NCBI GenBank assembly: GCA_025355725.1
Contig: JANXZC010000111.1
Span: forward strand, 1-39,072
Length of the DNA stretch: 39,072 bases
Source of the DNA: Syntrophus sp. (in: bacteria)
GTDB lineage: Bacteria; Desulfobacterota; Syntrophia; Syntrophales; UBA8958
Reading direction: 5' to 3'
Within the stretch, counting starts at the first letter, position 1; every line of letters begins with the position of its first letter. Made by a program: the position numbers and the translations under genes. The notes beneath the pieces were generated by a model. It made no database searches and had not been told where the DNA came from. It worked only from the letters and a program-made list of their open reading frames with translations. Shown piece by piece: positions 16,870 to 22,924 of the stretch.

Positions 16870-17688
16870 ATGGACAAAGTAATCATCACCGCCGCCATTA
16901 CCGGCAGTCGCATGATGCGGGATGTTGCCCCCTATATCCCCATCACCCCGGAAGAGATCTCCCAATCGGCCATCGAGGCCTGGCAGGCCGGGGCGTCCGT
17001 CGTCCATCTCCACGTCCGGGACCCTGAAACCGGTCTGGGCAGCCAGGATATCGAGCTTTTCCGTCGGGCTGTCGAACCGATCCGGGAAAAGACGGATCTG
17101 ATCCTCAGCCTCACGACCAGCGGCATCCCAGGGCGTAATCTCCCTATTGAAGATCGTCTCGCTCCCCTGTCCCTCAAACCGGAGTTGGCATCTTTCGACG
17201 CCGGTTCCATCAACCTCGGGGGAAACGTTTTTATCAACACGCCGGATTTTCTCGATCAGGCTGCTGCAATGATGGCGGCCGCCGGTGTTAAACCGGAAAT
17301 CGAGATCTTCGATCTGGGCATGATGATGACCACCCTCCGGATGCGCGAGGAGGGAAAACTCGTCGATCCCCTTCATTTTCAGTTTGTCCTGGGAACCCCA
17401 TGGGGCGCCCCGGCAACGCCAAAGGCTTTCCTGTATATCTACGAATACCTCCCCCCGGAAGCCACTTGGTCCAATATCGGGATCGGGGCAGGACAGTTGC
17501 CTATGGCCATGATGGCCATGATTATGGGCGGCCACATCCGGGTGGGCATGGAAGACAGCATTTACCTGCGCCGGGGAGTGCTGGCAAAGACAAACGCCGA
17601 GCTGGTGGAGCGGGTCGTCCGCATCTGCCGGGAATACGGCCGGGAGGTCGCCACACCCGCAGAGGCCAGGGCAATTCTGAAAATATAG
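16870..17688 (+). CDS. BKACE-family beta-keto acid cleavage enzyme (DUF849)
   Basis: The 272-residue TIM-barrel protein begins KVIITAAITGS and has VVHLHVRD, with zinc-binding H46 and H48, and GMEDS with E228, matching the metal site of 3-keto-5-aminohexanoate cleavage enzyme (Kce). BKACE enzymes condense a beta-keto acid with acetyl-CoA and release acetoacetate plus a new acyl-CoA. Together with the upstream aminotransferase this suggests fermentation of a beta-amino or diamino acid, such as a lysine derivative; which one is inference. It is the last gene of the plus-strand run and converges on the DGR operon. Confidence 0.9.
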   Translation: MDKVIITAAITGSRMMRDVAPYIPITPEEISQSAIEAWQAGASVVHLHVRDPETGLGSQDIELFRRAVEPIREKTDLILSLTTSGIPGRNLPIEDRLAPLSLKPELASFDAGSINLGGNVFINTPDFLDQAAAMMAAAGVKPEIEIFDLGMMMTTLRMREEGKLVDPLHFQFVLGTPWGAPATPKAFLYIYEYLPPEATWSNIGIGAGQLPMAMMAMIMGGHIRVGMEDSIYLRRGVLAKTNAELVERVVRICREYGREVATPAEARAILKI

Positions 17689-18006
17689 CCGGGTCTACCG
17701 TATTATCGGGCGTCATTTTCTTGCAATTTGAAAATACAACTTGCAATTTGCAGGAAATTTCACCGAGCTATCCCGCATAATACCGCTGACATGAATCTAT
17801 GCCCTGTCGACATCCCTCGCATGGGGAGCAGAGCTGGAATGTTCATGCCTCCCGCCGATCAAATTCCCTGAAATCAGGCAATTATCGGGAGTCATTGTAT
17901 TTACTGATTATTTTGCGATTGTAGCCGCTTTCTCAATTACATTCAACATATAGGTTATTGCTTTATTATTTTATCAAGTTAAGTGCTATTGATCCTCAAT
18001 AATTTT
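17689..18006. other. Intergenic region with direct repeats, no gene seen
   Basis: About 320 bases separate the BKACE gene from the DGR terminator. I see no convincing reading frame. Two short direct repeats occur: an 11-mer CTTGCAATTTG at 17720-17730 and 17740-17750 (20 bases apart), and ATTATCGGG(C/A)GTCATT at 17702-17717 and 17881-17896. The right third is AT-rich. Confidence 0.5.
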
Positions 18007-18068
18007 TAAAAAATGATTGCCGCCGCCTTCGAGCCTGCCCTAAAGCAGGCCTACCAGCTGCGGCAATC
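18007..18068 (-). terminator. Intrinsic terminator of the DGR operon
   Basis: Read on the minus strand, a nested hairpin with a 9-bp outer stem (18060-18068 with 18015-18023) and a 6-bp inner stem (18045-18050 with 18033-18038) is followed by ATTTTTT (to about 18008). It closes the transcript that carries the reverse transcriptase and template repeat. Confidence 0.75.
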
Positions 18069-18172
18069 CCGGCCCTCTTCGTCCGCCTGGTCGGCGGAGC
18101 GGGACGGGCGTCTGGACACAAAAGGCGCTCCCGATCCATCCATAAACAGACCGGCTCCGGCAGCTTGTGTAT
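18069..18172 (-). ncRNA. Spacer RNA downstream of the DGR template repeat
   Basis: DGR cDNA synthesis uses an RNA containing the template repeat and adjoining sequence. Here the template repeat is followed on the minus strand by about 100 bases before the terminator. It contains a clear hairpin, TCCGCC / GGCGGA, at 18082-18098 with a 5-base loop. This region would be the priming/Avd-binding spacer by analogy with known DGRs; that role is inferred. Confidence 0.5.
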
Positions 18173-18294
18173 TGGCGAGGCGGAACCCCAGGTTGTTGTT
18201 GCGATTACCCGGCGAATTGTTGTTGCGATTCGCCGACCGGCAGTTCCTCGCGTTGTTGTTCCAAGAACCGCCGCGATTCACCCGGTTGGAGCCT
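18173..18294 (-). repeat. DGR template repeat (TR)
   Basis: This 122-bp segment aligns without gaps to the variable repeat at 20293-20414 (offset 2120). There are 23 mismatches; 22 are at adenines of the minus-strand template, and the other is a silent T to C difference at 18264. The TR has 31 adenines, of which 22 are changed in the VR. Read in the target frame it encodes 14 Asn codons (AAC/AAT), the usual design for A-directed diversification. The 21 bases 18173-18193 are identical to the VR end and act as the IMH-like anchor. The TR begins exactly at the RT stop codon. Confidence 0.95.
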
Positions 18295-19313
18295 CAGACA
18301 ACGCCCGCCCCTGAAGCGAAAATTATCCGCCTCAATTTAAGCGTATCGGCAAAGGCGAGGTGGGCCACTGAACTTCGCATGCTGCATAAAAAGCGTTCTT
18401 CCTCGATCTTCCCTTGCTGAAATTCCCTCTCCCGCATCTGCATCCGCCGCTTGATGCGTCTGACATTTTCGTTCTTTACCCTGATAAGCCCGGGAAAGAT
18501 GCGGCAGCCCAGAAACGGTAAACCATGTTGCCTCGTATTGATCAGCGTCGCCCTTTCCTTGAGTTTTAAATGGAGTTCGCGACCAAGAAAAGTCCTTATC
18601 ATCATCAGGACTTCCCGCAGGCAATCCTTCTCACCAGCAAAGATCACCCCGTCATCCATATACCGGAGATAGCACTTCCGACCCAGCTTGTCCTTTACGT
18701 AATGATCGAGGGGATCAAGGTAAACATTGGCAAAAAACTGGCTCGTCAGATTGCCGATGGGCAGCCCCTTACCCGCCCCGAGGTCCCGGCTGGCGTCGCT
18801 GTTTTTGATGATAACGGCCGCCAGATCCAGGACCCGTTTATCCTTGATTTTCCTTTGCAGCAGGGCCAGGAGCAGCTCGTGGTCAATGCTGTCAAAATAC
18901 TTCTCGATGTCGAACTTAAGATACCATTCGTTCCTGCCCAGGAATTCCTGTGCCCTCAGGATGGCCTTGTGGCTGCCCTTGCCTTTGCGTGTGGCATAGG
19001 AGTCACGGATAAAAGTAAGGTCGAAAACCGGTTCGATGACGCCCACCAGGGCGTGATGGGCGACGCGATCCCGAAACGGCGCCACGGAGATGGTTCTCTC
19101 CTTTGGATCGTATATCTGAAAGTAACGATACTTCGCCGGCCGGTAAGCGCCGCTTTGCAGGTCAGCCTGGAGGCTTAACAGCTCCGGTTCCAGACGGAAA
19201 AAAAACCGGCACGCCTCGTCGGTTTTTCCTGACCCCCGGCAGGCACGGTGGAACGCACGATATAGGTTCTTGAAACTGCACAACTCCTTAAACAGATAAC
19301 CCACGCGCTTCAT
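18294..19313 (-). CDS. DGR-type reverse transcriptase
   Basis: The 339-residue protein has the retron/group II-like RT palm: first catalytic Asp D135 in LKFDIEKYFDSIDH, the DGR-diagnostic LPIGNLTSQ (184-192), and YMDD (218-221) with D220/D221, then HGLPFLGC. At about 340 residues it lacks endonuclease or maturase domains, as DGR RTs do. It copies the template-repeat RNA with adenine-directed errors to overwrite the VR of the target gene. The ATG at 19313 overlaps the avd stop (ATGA); the longer open frame to 19595 lies inside avd and is not real. Its stop touches the template repeat. Confidence 0.96.
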   Translation of the reverse strand: MKRVGYLFKELCSFKNLYRAFHRACRGSGKTDEACRFFFRLEPELLSLQADLQSGAYRPAKYRYFQIYDPKERTISVAPFRDRVAHHALVGVIEPVFDLTFIRDSYATRKGKGSHKAILRAQEFLGRNEWYLKFDIEKYFDSIDHELLLALLQRKIKDKRVLDLAAVIIKNSDASRDLGAGKGLPIGNLTSQFFANVYLDPLDHYVKDKLGRKCYLRYMDDGVIFAGEKDCLREVLMMIRTFLGRELHLKLKERATLINTRQHGLPFLGCRIFPGLIRVKNENVRRIKRRMQMREREFQQGKIEEERFLCSMRSSVAHLAFADTLKLRRIIFASGAGVV

Positions 19314-19642
19314 ATAGTCTTCTTCCACCCGCCGATCATTTTTCCCGTCTCCTCCAGGAGGCCGCTCACATGTTCGTATTGACTCCCGGAAAGATATTTT
19401 CTGCGGAAGGATATACGAAAAAAGACCCGCAGTTTTTCTATCTGGATGTTCATCCGTGCTAATATAAAGGTGCGTTCTTTCGTATATATAGCCTCGACGA
19501 TCCCCTCCAGGACATCGAGGGTTAGGTTGGCGATGCGTCCGGAGATGGTAAAGCGCACCGATTTGGGATATTTTTCCAAGACGGTGAGAATCCAATCCGT
19601 CGCTTCAAACCATTTTACATAAAGGGGGTAATCTTCTTTCAT
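19310..19642 (-). CDS. avd: Avd-like accessory variability determinant
   Basis: The 110-residue protein is predicted to be a four-helix bundle (YPLYVKWFEATDWILTVLEKYP, IANLTLDVLEGIVEAIYT, LARMNIQIEKLRVFFRISF, YEHVSGLLEETGKMIGGWKK). This is the size and pattern of Avd, the basic DGR protein related to the 23S rRNA intervening-sequence protein family. Avd binds RT and the template RNA and is needed for mutagenic retrohoming. The ATG overlaps the original stop of the HRDC gene (ATGA), and the stop overlaps the RT start (ATGA), a tight coupling that defines the gene boundaries. Confidence 0.9.
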   Translation of the reverse strand: MKEDYPLYVKWFEATDWILTVLEKYPKSVRFTISGRIANLTLDVLEGIVEAIYTKERTFILARMNIQIEKLRVFFRISFRRKYLSGSQYEHVSGLLEETGKMIGGWKKTI

Positions 19643-20102
19643 ACAGCACTGTAAAATCCGTTGACAACATCCAGGATGTCCTGCCCATATTTTCCTGTTT
19701 TTCCTTGCCCGAACCCCTTAAGAGATTTCAGGGCTTCCAGACTGCCGGGGCCATTTTTACTACGGCAACCAATTCCTTGTTCGTGGCAACTATATATACT
19801 GGTACGCCGTCCCGTTGCGCCCGCTCCTTGCGCCAGGCCGCCAGCCTCTCCAGGAGGAGCCGCTGCGGTTCATCCAGTTCTCTGACCGGATTTTCCGCTT
19901 CAGGCCTCTTTGGGGACTCAAGGCGGTCGGCATCGAGGAGGGCATCGTAATCCAGGAAGACCGACCAGTAAGCGTCGTCGTTATCACGGAAAAACTCCGC
20001 CCGGAAATAATTTAACCGTTTATTGAGGAGAAAGTCGTTCAAGACCTCTTCTTCAAACAATTTTTTCGTGCGGTTAAATGGGATGGTGATGATTCTGAAC
20101 AT
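19639..20102 (-). pseudogene. HRDC-domain DGR accessory gene with a one-base frameshift
   Basis: From ATG 20102 the frame reads MFRIITIPFNRTKKLFEEE and an HRDC domain (LLLERLAAWRKERAQRDGVPVYI, then VATNKELVAVVKMAPA). It stops at 19728. The missing C-terminal half of HRDC continues in another frame from about 19742 (LEALKSLKGFGQGKTGKYG, then ILDVVNGF) to a TGA at 19639-19641 that overlaps the avd ATG. Adding one base near 19741-19745 (GCA-GT to GCAAGT) restores KMAPASLEALKSLKGFG. HRDC proteins are known DGR companions and are thought to bind nucleic acid. Either the gene is recently broken or the sequence has a one-base error; no slippery run is visible. Confidence 0.85.
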
Positions 20103-20188
20103 TAGGCGCGGGACCCTTACTGAATTTTTACAGCTTCGTTCGTCGCTTTCCCTTGCAATATCTCTTTGCCAAAGGCGTGTAAAAGGGC

Positions 20189-20227
20189 GGCCTCCTTTCG
20201 GCTTTCCTGCGGAGCCGTCGGGAGGCC
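20189..20227 (-). other. Nested stem-loop after the DGR target gene
   Basis: A 7-bp outer stem (20189-20195 with 20221-20227) encloses a 5-bp inner stem (199-203 with 213-217 of the same block). It lies 55 bases after the target stop and before the HRDC gene. It has no T tract, so it may be an mRNA stability or processing element, or the cruciform-type element that follows the VR in some DGRs (usually closer). Confidence 0.45.
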
Positions 20228-20281
20228 AACATGGAAGTTGAATTATTTTTGCAAACCGTAAAAATGTAAAAACCCAAAAGG

Positions 20282-21427
20282 TTACTGTGTCCTGGCGAGG
20301 CGGAACCCCAGGTAGAAGTTGCGAAAACCCGGCGAATCGCTGCGGCGATCCGCCGACCGGCAGCGCCTCGCGCTGCCGCCCCAGGAACCGCCGCGAACCA
20401 CCCGGCCGGAGCCCGACGATGGGCCGGCAGGACCAGCAACGCTGCCGGATGAATAACTGCCGTACCAGTCCTGGACCCACTCCCAGACGTTGCCGTGCAT
20501 GTCGTAAAGTCCCCAAGGGTTCGGAGCAAAGCTACCCACTTTCATAGTTTTACCAGGATTGGTCCCCTTACATTCCGATGAGCCCCCATTGCCGTAATTC
20601 GCCCGGGAACAGTCGTCCTGATTGCCCCAGAAAAAACGTGTCTCCGTCCCCGCCCGCGCCGCGTACTCCCATTCCGCCTCCGTGGGGAGGCGGAATTTAT
20701 TCGTCCCCTCCCTGCTGTTGAGCTTCCCGATGAATTCCTGGACATCGTTCCAGGAGACATTCTCGATCGGACAGTCGTTGCCGCAACTGCTGAAATGGGA
20801 GGGGTTGTTTCCCATCACGGCCTGCCATTGCCCCTGGGTCACCTCCGTCGTTTGCATGTAGAAGGCCCGGCTGATCGTCACCCGATGCTGGGTCTCATCG
20901 TCAAAACGACCCGAGCTGCCGGACGGCGAGCCCATCGTGCAGCTCCCAGCCGGGATGAGGACAAAACGCCCCACATAGCGGCTCGTAAAAACCTGACCGC
21001 CGGAGACGGCGGCGGGCGCGGGTACCGCCGCTGTCGTGACTGGCTTTGGCCTCCCCTCGCTGGCGGCCTTGATCTCCCAATCCACGGTCCCCCCGTAACC
21101 CTTGGGGAAATCCTGGAGGACATTCCAGGTGATCCGTTTGCCCCGGCCGGTGCCGACCTTGCCCACATCGCCGGAGAGATGGAGATCCCCGGCTCCATAA
21201 GTCCGCCCCTGGACCGTCAGGGTGACCACGACCTCCGCCGCCCTAGCAGCCCCTTCCAGGTCGTACTCGAAGACCACCCGGTTCCCCGCCTGCTTAGCCT
21301 TGACGTTCGCCACCCGGGCGTCGCCTGCGGCCTCAGCAGTTGCTGCCGCTGTGGCCTGCGCCGCTGCCGTCCCGGCGAGGGAAACCAGCAGCATGATCGC
21401 CAACAACAGTAAAGACGCTTTCTTCAT
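20282..21427 (-). CDS. DGR target: exported FGE-sulfatase/SUMF1-type C-type-lectin-fold protein
   Basis: The 381-residue protein (ATG 21427, with AAGGA 9 bases upstream; a TTG three codons earlier is less likely) starts with a signal peptide cleaved near AAA-QA. Residues 38-122 form a small beta-sandwich (VVFEYDLEGAARAAEVVVTL, GKVGTGRGKRITWNVL). Residues 150-381 are a formylglycine-generating-enzyme-like domain (VLIPAGSCTMGS, TEVTQGQWQAVMGNNPS, FRLPTEAEWEYAARAG, GLYDMHGNVWEWVQDW, RGGSW, LGFRLA). This family adopts the C-type lectin fold, the common DGR scaffold. Variable positions are 341, 344, 350-352, 355, 360, 362-364, 368 and 370-372, which would form the ligand-binding face. It is probably a secreted or surface binding protein, not an enzyme. 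Confidence 0.95.
   Translation of the reverse strand: MKKASLLLLAIMLLVSLAGTAAAQATAAATAEAAGDARVANVKAKQAGNRVVFEYDLEGAARAAEVVVTLTVQGRTYGAGDLHLSGDVGKVGTGRGKRITWNVLQDFPKGYGGTVDWEIKAASEGRPKPVTTAAVPAPAAVSGGQVFTSRYVGRFVLIPAGSCTMGSPSGSSGRFDDETQHRVTISRAFYMQTTEVTQGQWQAVMGNNPSHFSSCGNDCPIENVSWNDVQEFIGKLNSREGTNKFRLPTEAEWEYAARAGTETRFFWGNQDDCSRANYGNGGSSECKGTNPGKTMKVGSFAPNPWGLYDMHGNVWEWVQDWYGSYSSGSVAGPAGPSSGSGRVVRGGSWGGSARRCRSADRRSDSPGFRNFYLGFRLARTQ
20293..20414 (-). repeat. DGR variable repeat (VR)
   Basis: This is the C-terminal coding segment of the target gene, ending 8 bases before its stop codon. It matches the template repeat over 122 bp. Thirteen of 14 template Asn codons are replaced here (to Gly, Val, Gly, Gly, Ser, Arg, Asp, Arg, Ser, Asp, Phe, Phe and Tyr), while N370 is unchanged. 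The last 21 bases (20293-20313, coding LGFRLA) are identical to the template and GC-rich, as expected for the initiation-of-mutagenic-homing site. Confidence 0.95.
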
Positions 21428-21450
21428 CACCGTCAATCCTTCGTTAACTT

Positions 21451-21663
21451 TTATAATAATTCTTTGAACTCATCATGGGTAAGTCCAGCGTCTTTCACAA
21501 TACCGCTCATTGTAAAGGCGTTTATTGGATTTGCTCTTGGAATGGTAATAATACGCTGACCGTTCGTCATAGTTATATGCTTGCCTTCCCGGGCAATCCG
21601 GAAGCCTGCTTTTTGAAAAGCTATGACAGCCCGTTGGTGATTCACTCCCGACAATTTAGGCAT
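21451..21663 (-). CDS. hicA: HicA-type mRNA interferase toxin
   Basis: The 70-residue protein has the HicA double-stranded-RNA-binding fold: AVIAFQKAGFRIAREGKHITM with catalytic-type H29 in GKH, then RIITIPRANPINAFTMSGIVKDAGLTHDEF. HicA toxins cleave mRNAs when free of HicB. The gene overlaps hicB by 8 bases and ends 24 bases before the DGR target start codon, so it may be co-transcribed with the DGR genes. Confidence 0.9.
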   Translation of the reverse strand: MPKLSGVNHQRAVIAFQKAGFRIAREGKHITMTNGQRIITIPRANPINAFTMSGIVKDAGLTHDEFKELL

Positions 21664-21856
21664 AGGCTACTTCTACATAGCGCGATTCTTTATCCTTGGT
21701 CAATTCCTCCACCGTCTCCAGGTATGCAGTTATCGCATCTTTAATGTTCTCTAGAGCATCTTCCTCCGTCTTACCCTGCGACCAGCAGCCGGGAAGACCG
21801 GGTGCCCAAACTGCATACCCTTCTTCTGTCTTTTCCAGATTAACTCGATATTTCAC
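21656..21856 (-). CDS. hicB: HicB-type antitoxin (short form)
   Basis: The 66-residue protein reads GYAVWAPGLPGCWSQG and EDALENIKDAITAYLE, the partial RNase H-like HicB fold that blocks HicA. The start is GTG at 21856, with GGAGG 6 bases upstream. No ribbon-helix-helix or HTH DNA-binding tail is present, so it may not autoregulate on its own, or may do so only in complex with the toxin. Confidence 0.9.
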   Translation of the reverse strand: MKYRVNLEKTEEGYAVWAPGLPGCWSQGKTEEDALENIKDAITAYLETVEELTKDKESRYVEVAYA

Positions 21857-21914
21857 GATACACCTCCGTATTTGTACATTTACTGCCTGTTATCGTTTAA
21901 CCCAGTCATTAACC

Positions 21915-21943
21915 TTTTCCTGTCAATGAAACTGACAGGAAAA
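21915..21943. promoter_or_regulatory. 11-bp inverted repeat upstream of hicBA
   Basis: Perfect arms TTTTCCTGTCA (21915-21925) and its complement (21933-21943) flank a 7-base centre. On the minus strand the right arm contains TTGACA-like sequence 60-80 bases before hicB. It could be an operator over the hicBA promoter or a 3'-end stabilising hairpin of the upstream DUF4384-type gene. Confidence 0.5.
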
Positions 21944-21966
21944 TCGACCTCAAAATCTCAGTCGCC

Positions 21967-22821
21967 TTATCTCCCGGCCGCCGTTACCTCGTAGGGCAGG
22001 ATCGCCTCCTCACTGCGTTCGGATATTTCAGCGAAACGCTTGAAGAATTCACTCAGGGGCAATGGTTTCCCCGCCGCGAAGCGCGCCGGAAAATCCACGG
22101 TTGTCTCCGGCGGGAGGGCCGCCACAAAATAGGCCTCGGCATCCCGGTCATGGCCGGGCAGGGGATGGACTTCAAATTCCACGGCGGAATCCGCGCCTGG
22201 ATAAACCCACTCCCGGCCGGGGGAGACGAGATTCTTACTGTCATAGACATTCGGAAAAAGGAGGACCGCCCGGTCGTCGGCCTGGATGTTGAAGATGGCG
22301 AGACGCACCGTTTTCTCCACCTTTACGGAGATGCGCACCCTCTCTCCCGCCGCAAATACTGCCCGGTTCAGGCGCGCCGACAAACCGGCGGCCAGGGATT
22401 GCTTTTGCGGCGTATGGACGTCGGCGACGATGCGGACGCGATATTCCGGGATGGGGGCGGAGGACCGGTCTTTCTGATACTGGTCGAGAGGTAGCCATTC
22501 CACCTCTTCCCGAACTACGAAACCCCGGGCATAGGTCTTGATGAAATCCGCCGCGAGCATGCTGTTGGTGACCAGGGAACTGGAAGTAACCTGCACCCCT
22601 GACGCCTCCTCGATAGCCGCCGCCCGGGCCCGCTGGAGGGCCAGGAGCTGGCACTGTTCCGCCGTCATCCCCACGACGGCGCAGGCCCCCTCGGCCCGGA
22701 CATTCCGGTGGAGCTGCCCTTCGGCGGATAGACAAGGACCTGCGAACGATAGCAGCATAACAACCAACAGCGGCAGAACGGATACAGCGGTAAATGACAT
22801 TAACATCTTAATGAAATTCAA
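21967..22821 (-). CDS. Exported LPP20/FlgT-N-like protein with DUF4384 domain
   Basis: The start is probably TTG at 22821, because AGGAGG lies 6 bases before it; the next Met is residue 6. A signal peptide covers about residues 1-33 (LPLLVVMLLSFAGPCLSAEG). Residues 40-125 (LLALQRARAAAIEEASGVQV) have the pattern of LPP20/FlgT N-terminal domains. The C-terminal half (AGERVRISVKVEKTVRLAIFNI, AVLLFPN, WVYPG) matches DUF4384, a beta domain often encoded with caspase-like or FGE-type proteins. It is predicted periplasmic or surface-attached. It follows the caspase gene after 103 bases. Function is not established. Confidence 0.75.
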   Translation of the reverse strand: MNFIKMLMSFTAVSVLPLLVVMLLSFAGPCLSAEGQLHRNVRAEGACAVVGMTAEQCQLLALQRARAAAIEEASGVQVTSSSLVTNSMLAADFIKTYARGFVVREEVEWLPLDQYQKDRSSAPIPEYRVRIVADVHTPQKQSLAAGLSARLNRAVFAAGERVRISVKVEKTVRLAIFNIQADDRAVLLFPNVYDSKNLVSPGREWVYPGADSAVEFEVHPLPGHDRDAEAYFVAALPPETTVDFPARFAAGKPLPLSEFFKRFAEISERSEEAILPYEVTAAGR

Positions 22822-22924
22822 TTTATTCCTCCTGGCTGCTCACTGGTATTGTGATCGTCGCCAACCTATCCCCACCCTGCCCCTTGAAGGGGAGGGGCAC
22901 TCAAGAGATATTCTCTTTCGTTCA

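Noticed and set aside
18013-18420. Plus-strand frame across the DGR spacer, TR and RT end
   Set aside because: It reads through the template repeat in antisense; no start signal or domain.
19314-19595. N-terminal extension of the reverse transcriptase
   Set aside because: It lies wholly inside avd, and the ATGA overlap with a family-length protein supports the start at 19313.
18173-20414. TR/VR repeat pair as a simple gene duplication or CRISPR-like repeat
   Set aside because: Differences are confined to adenines of one copy and only two copies exist; this is the DGR signature, not a repeat array.
20103-20516. Upstream extension of the HRDC reading frame across the variable repeat
   Set aside because: It overlaps the target gene in another frame and reads as low-complexity Arg/Gly sequence; ATG 20102 gives the expected protein start.
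22867-22904. C/G-rich palindrome between DUF4384 and caspase genes
   Set aside because: The stem is short and interrupted; it resembles the 13781 repeat in style but the match is too loose to call.
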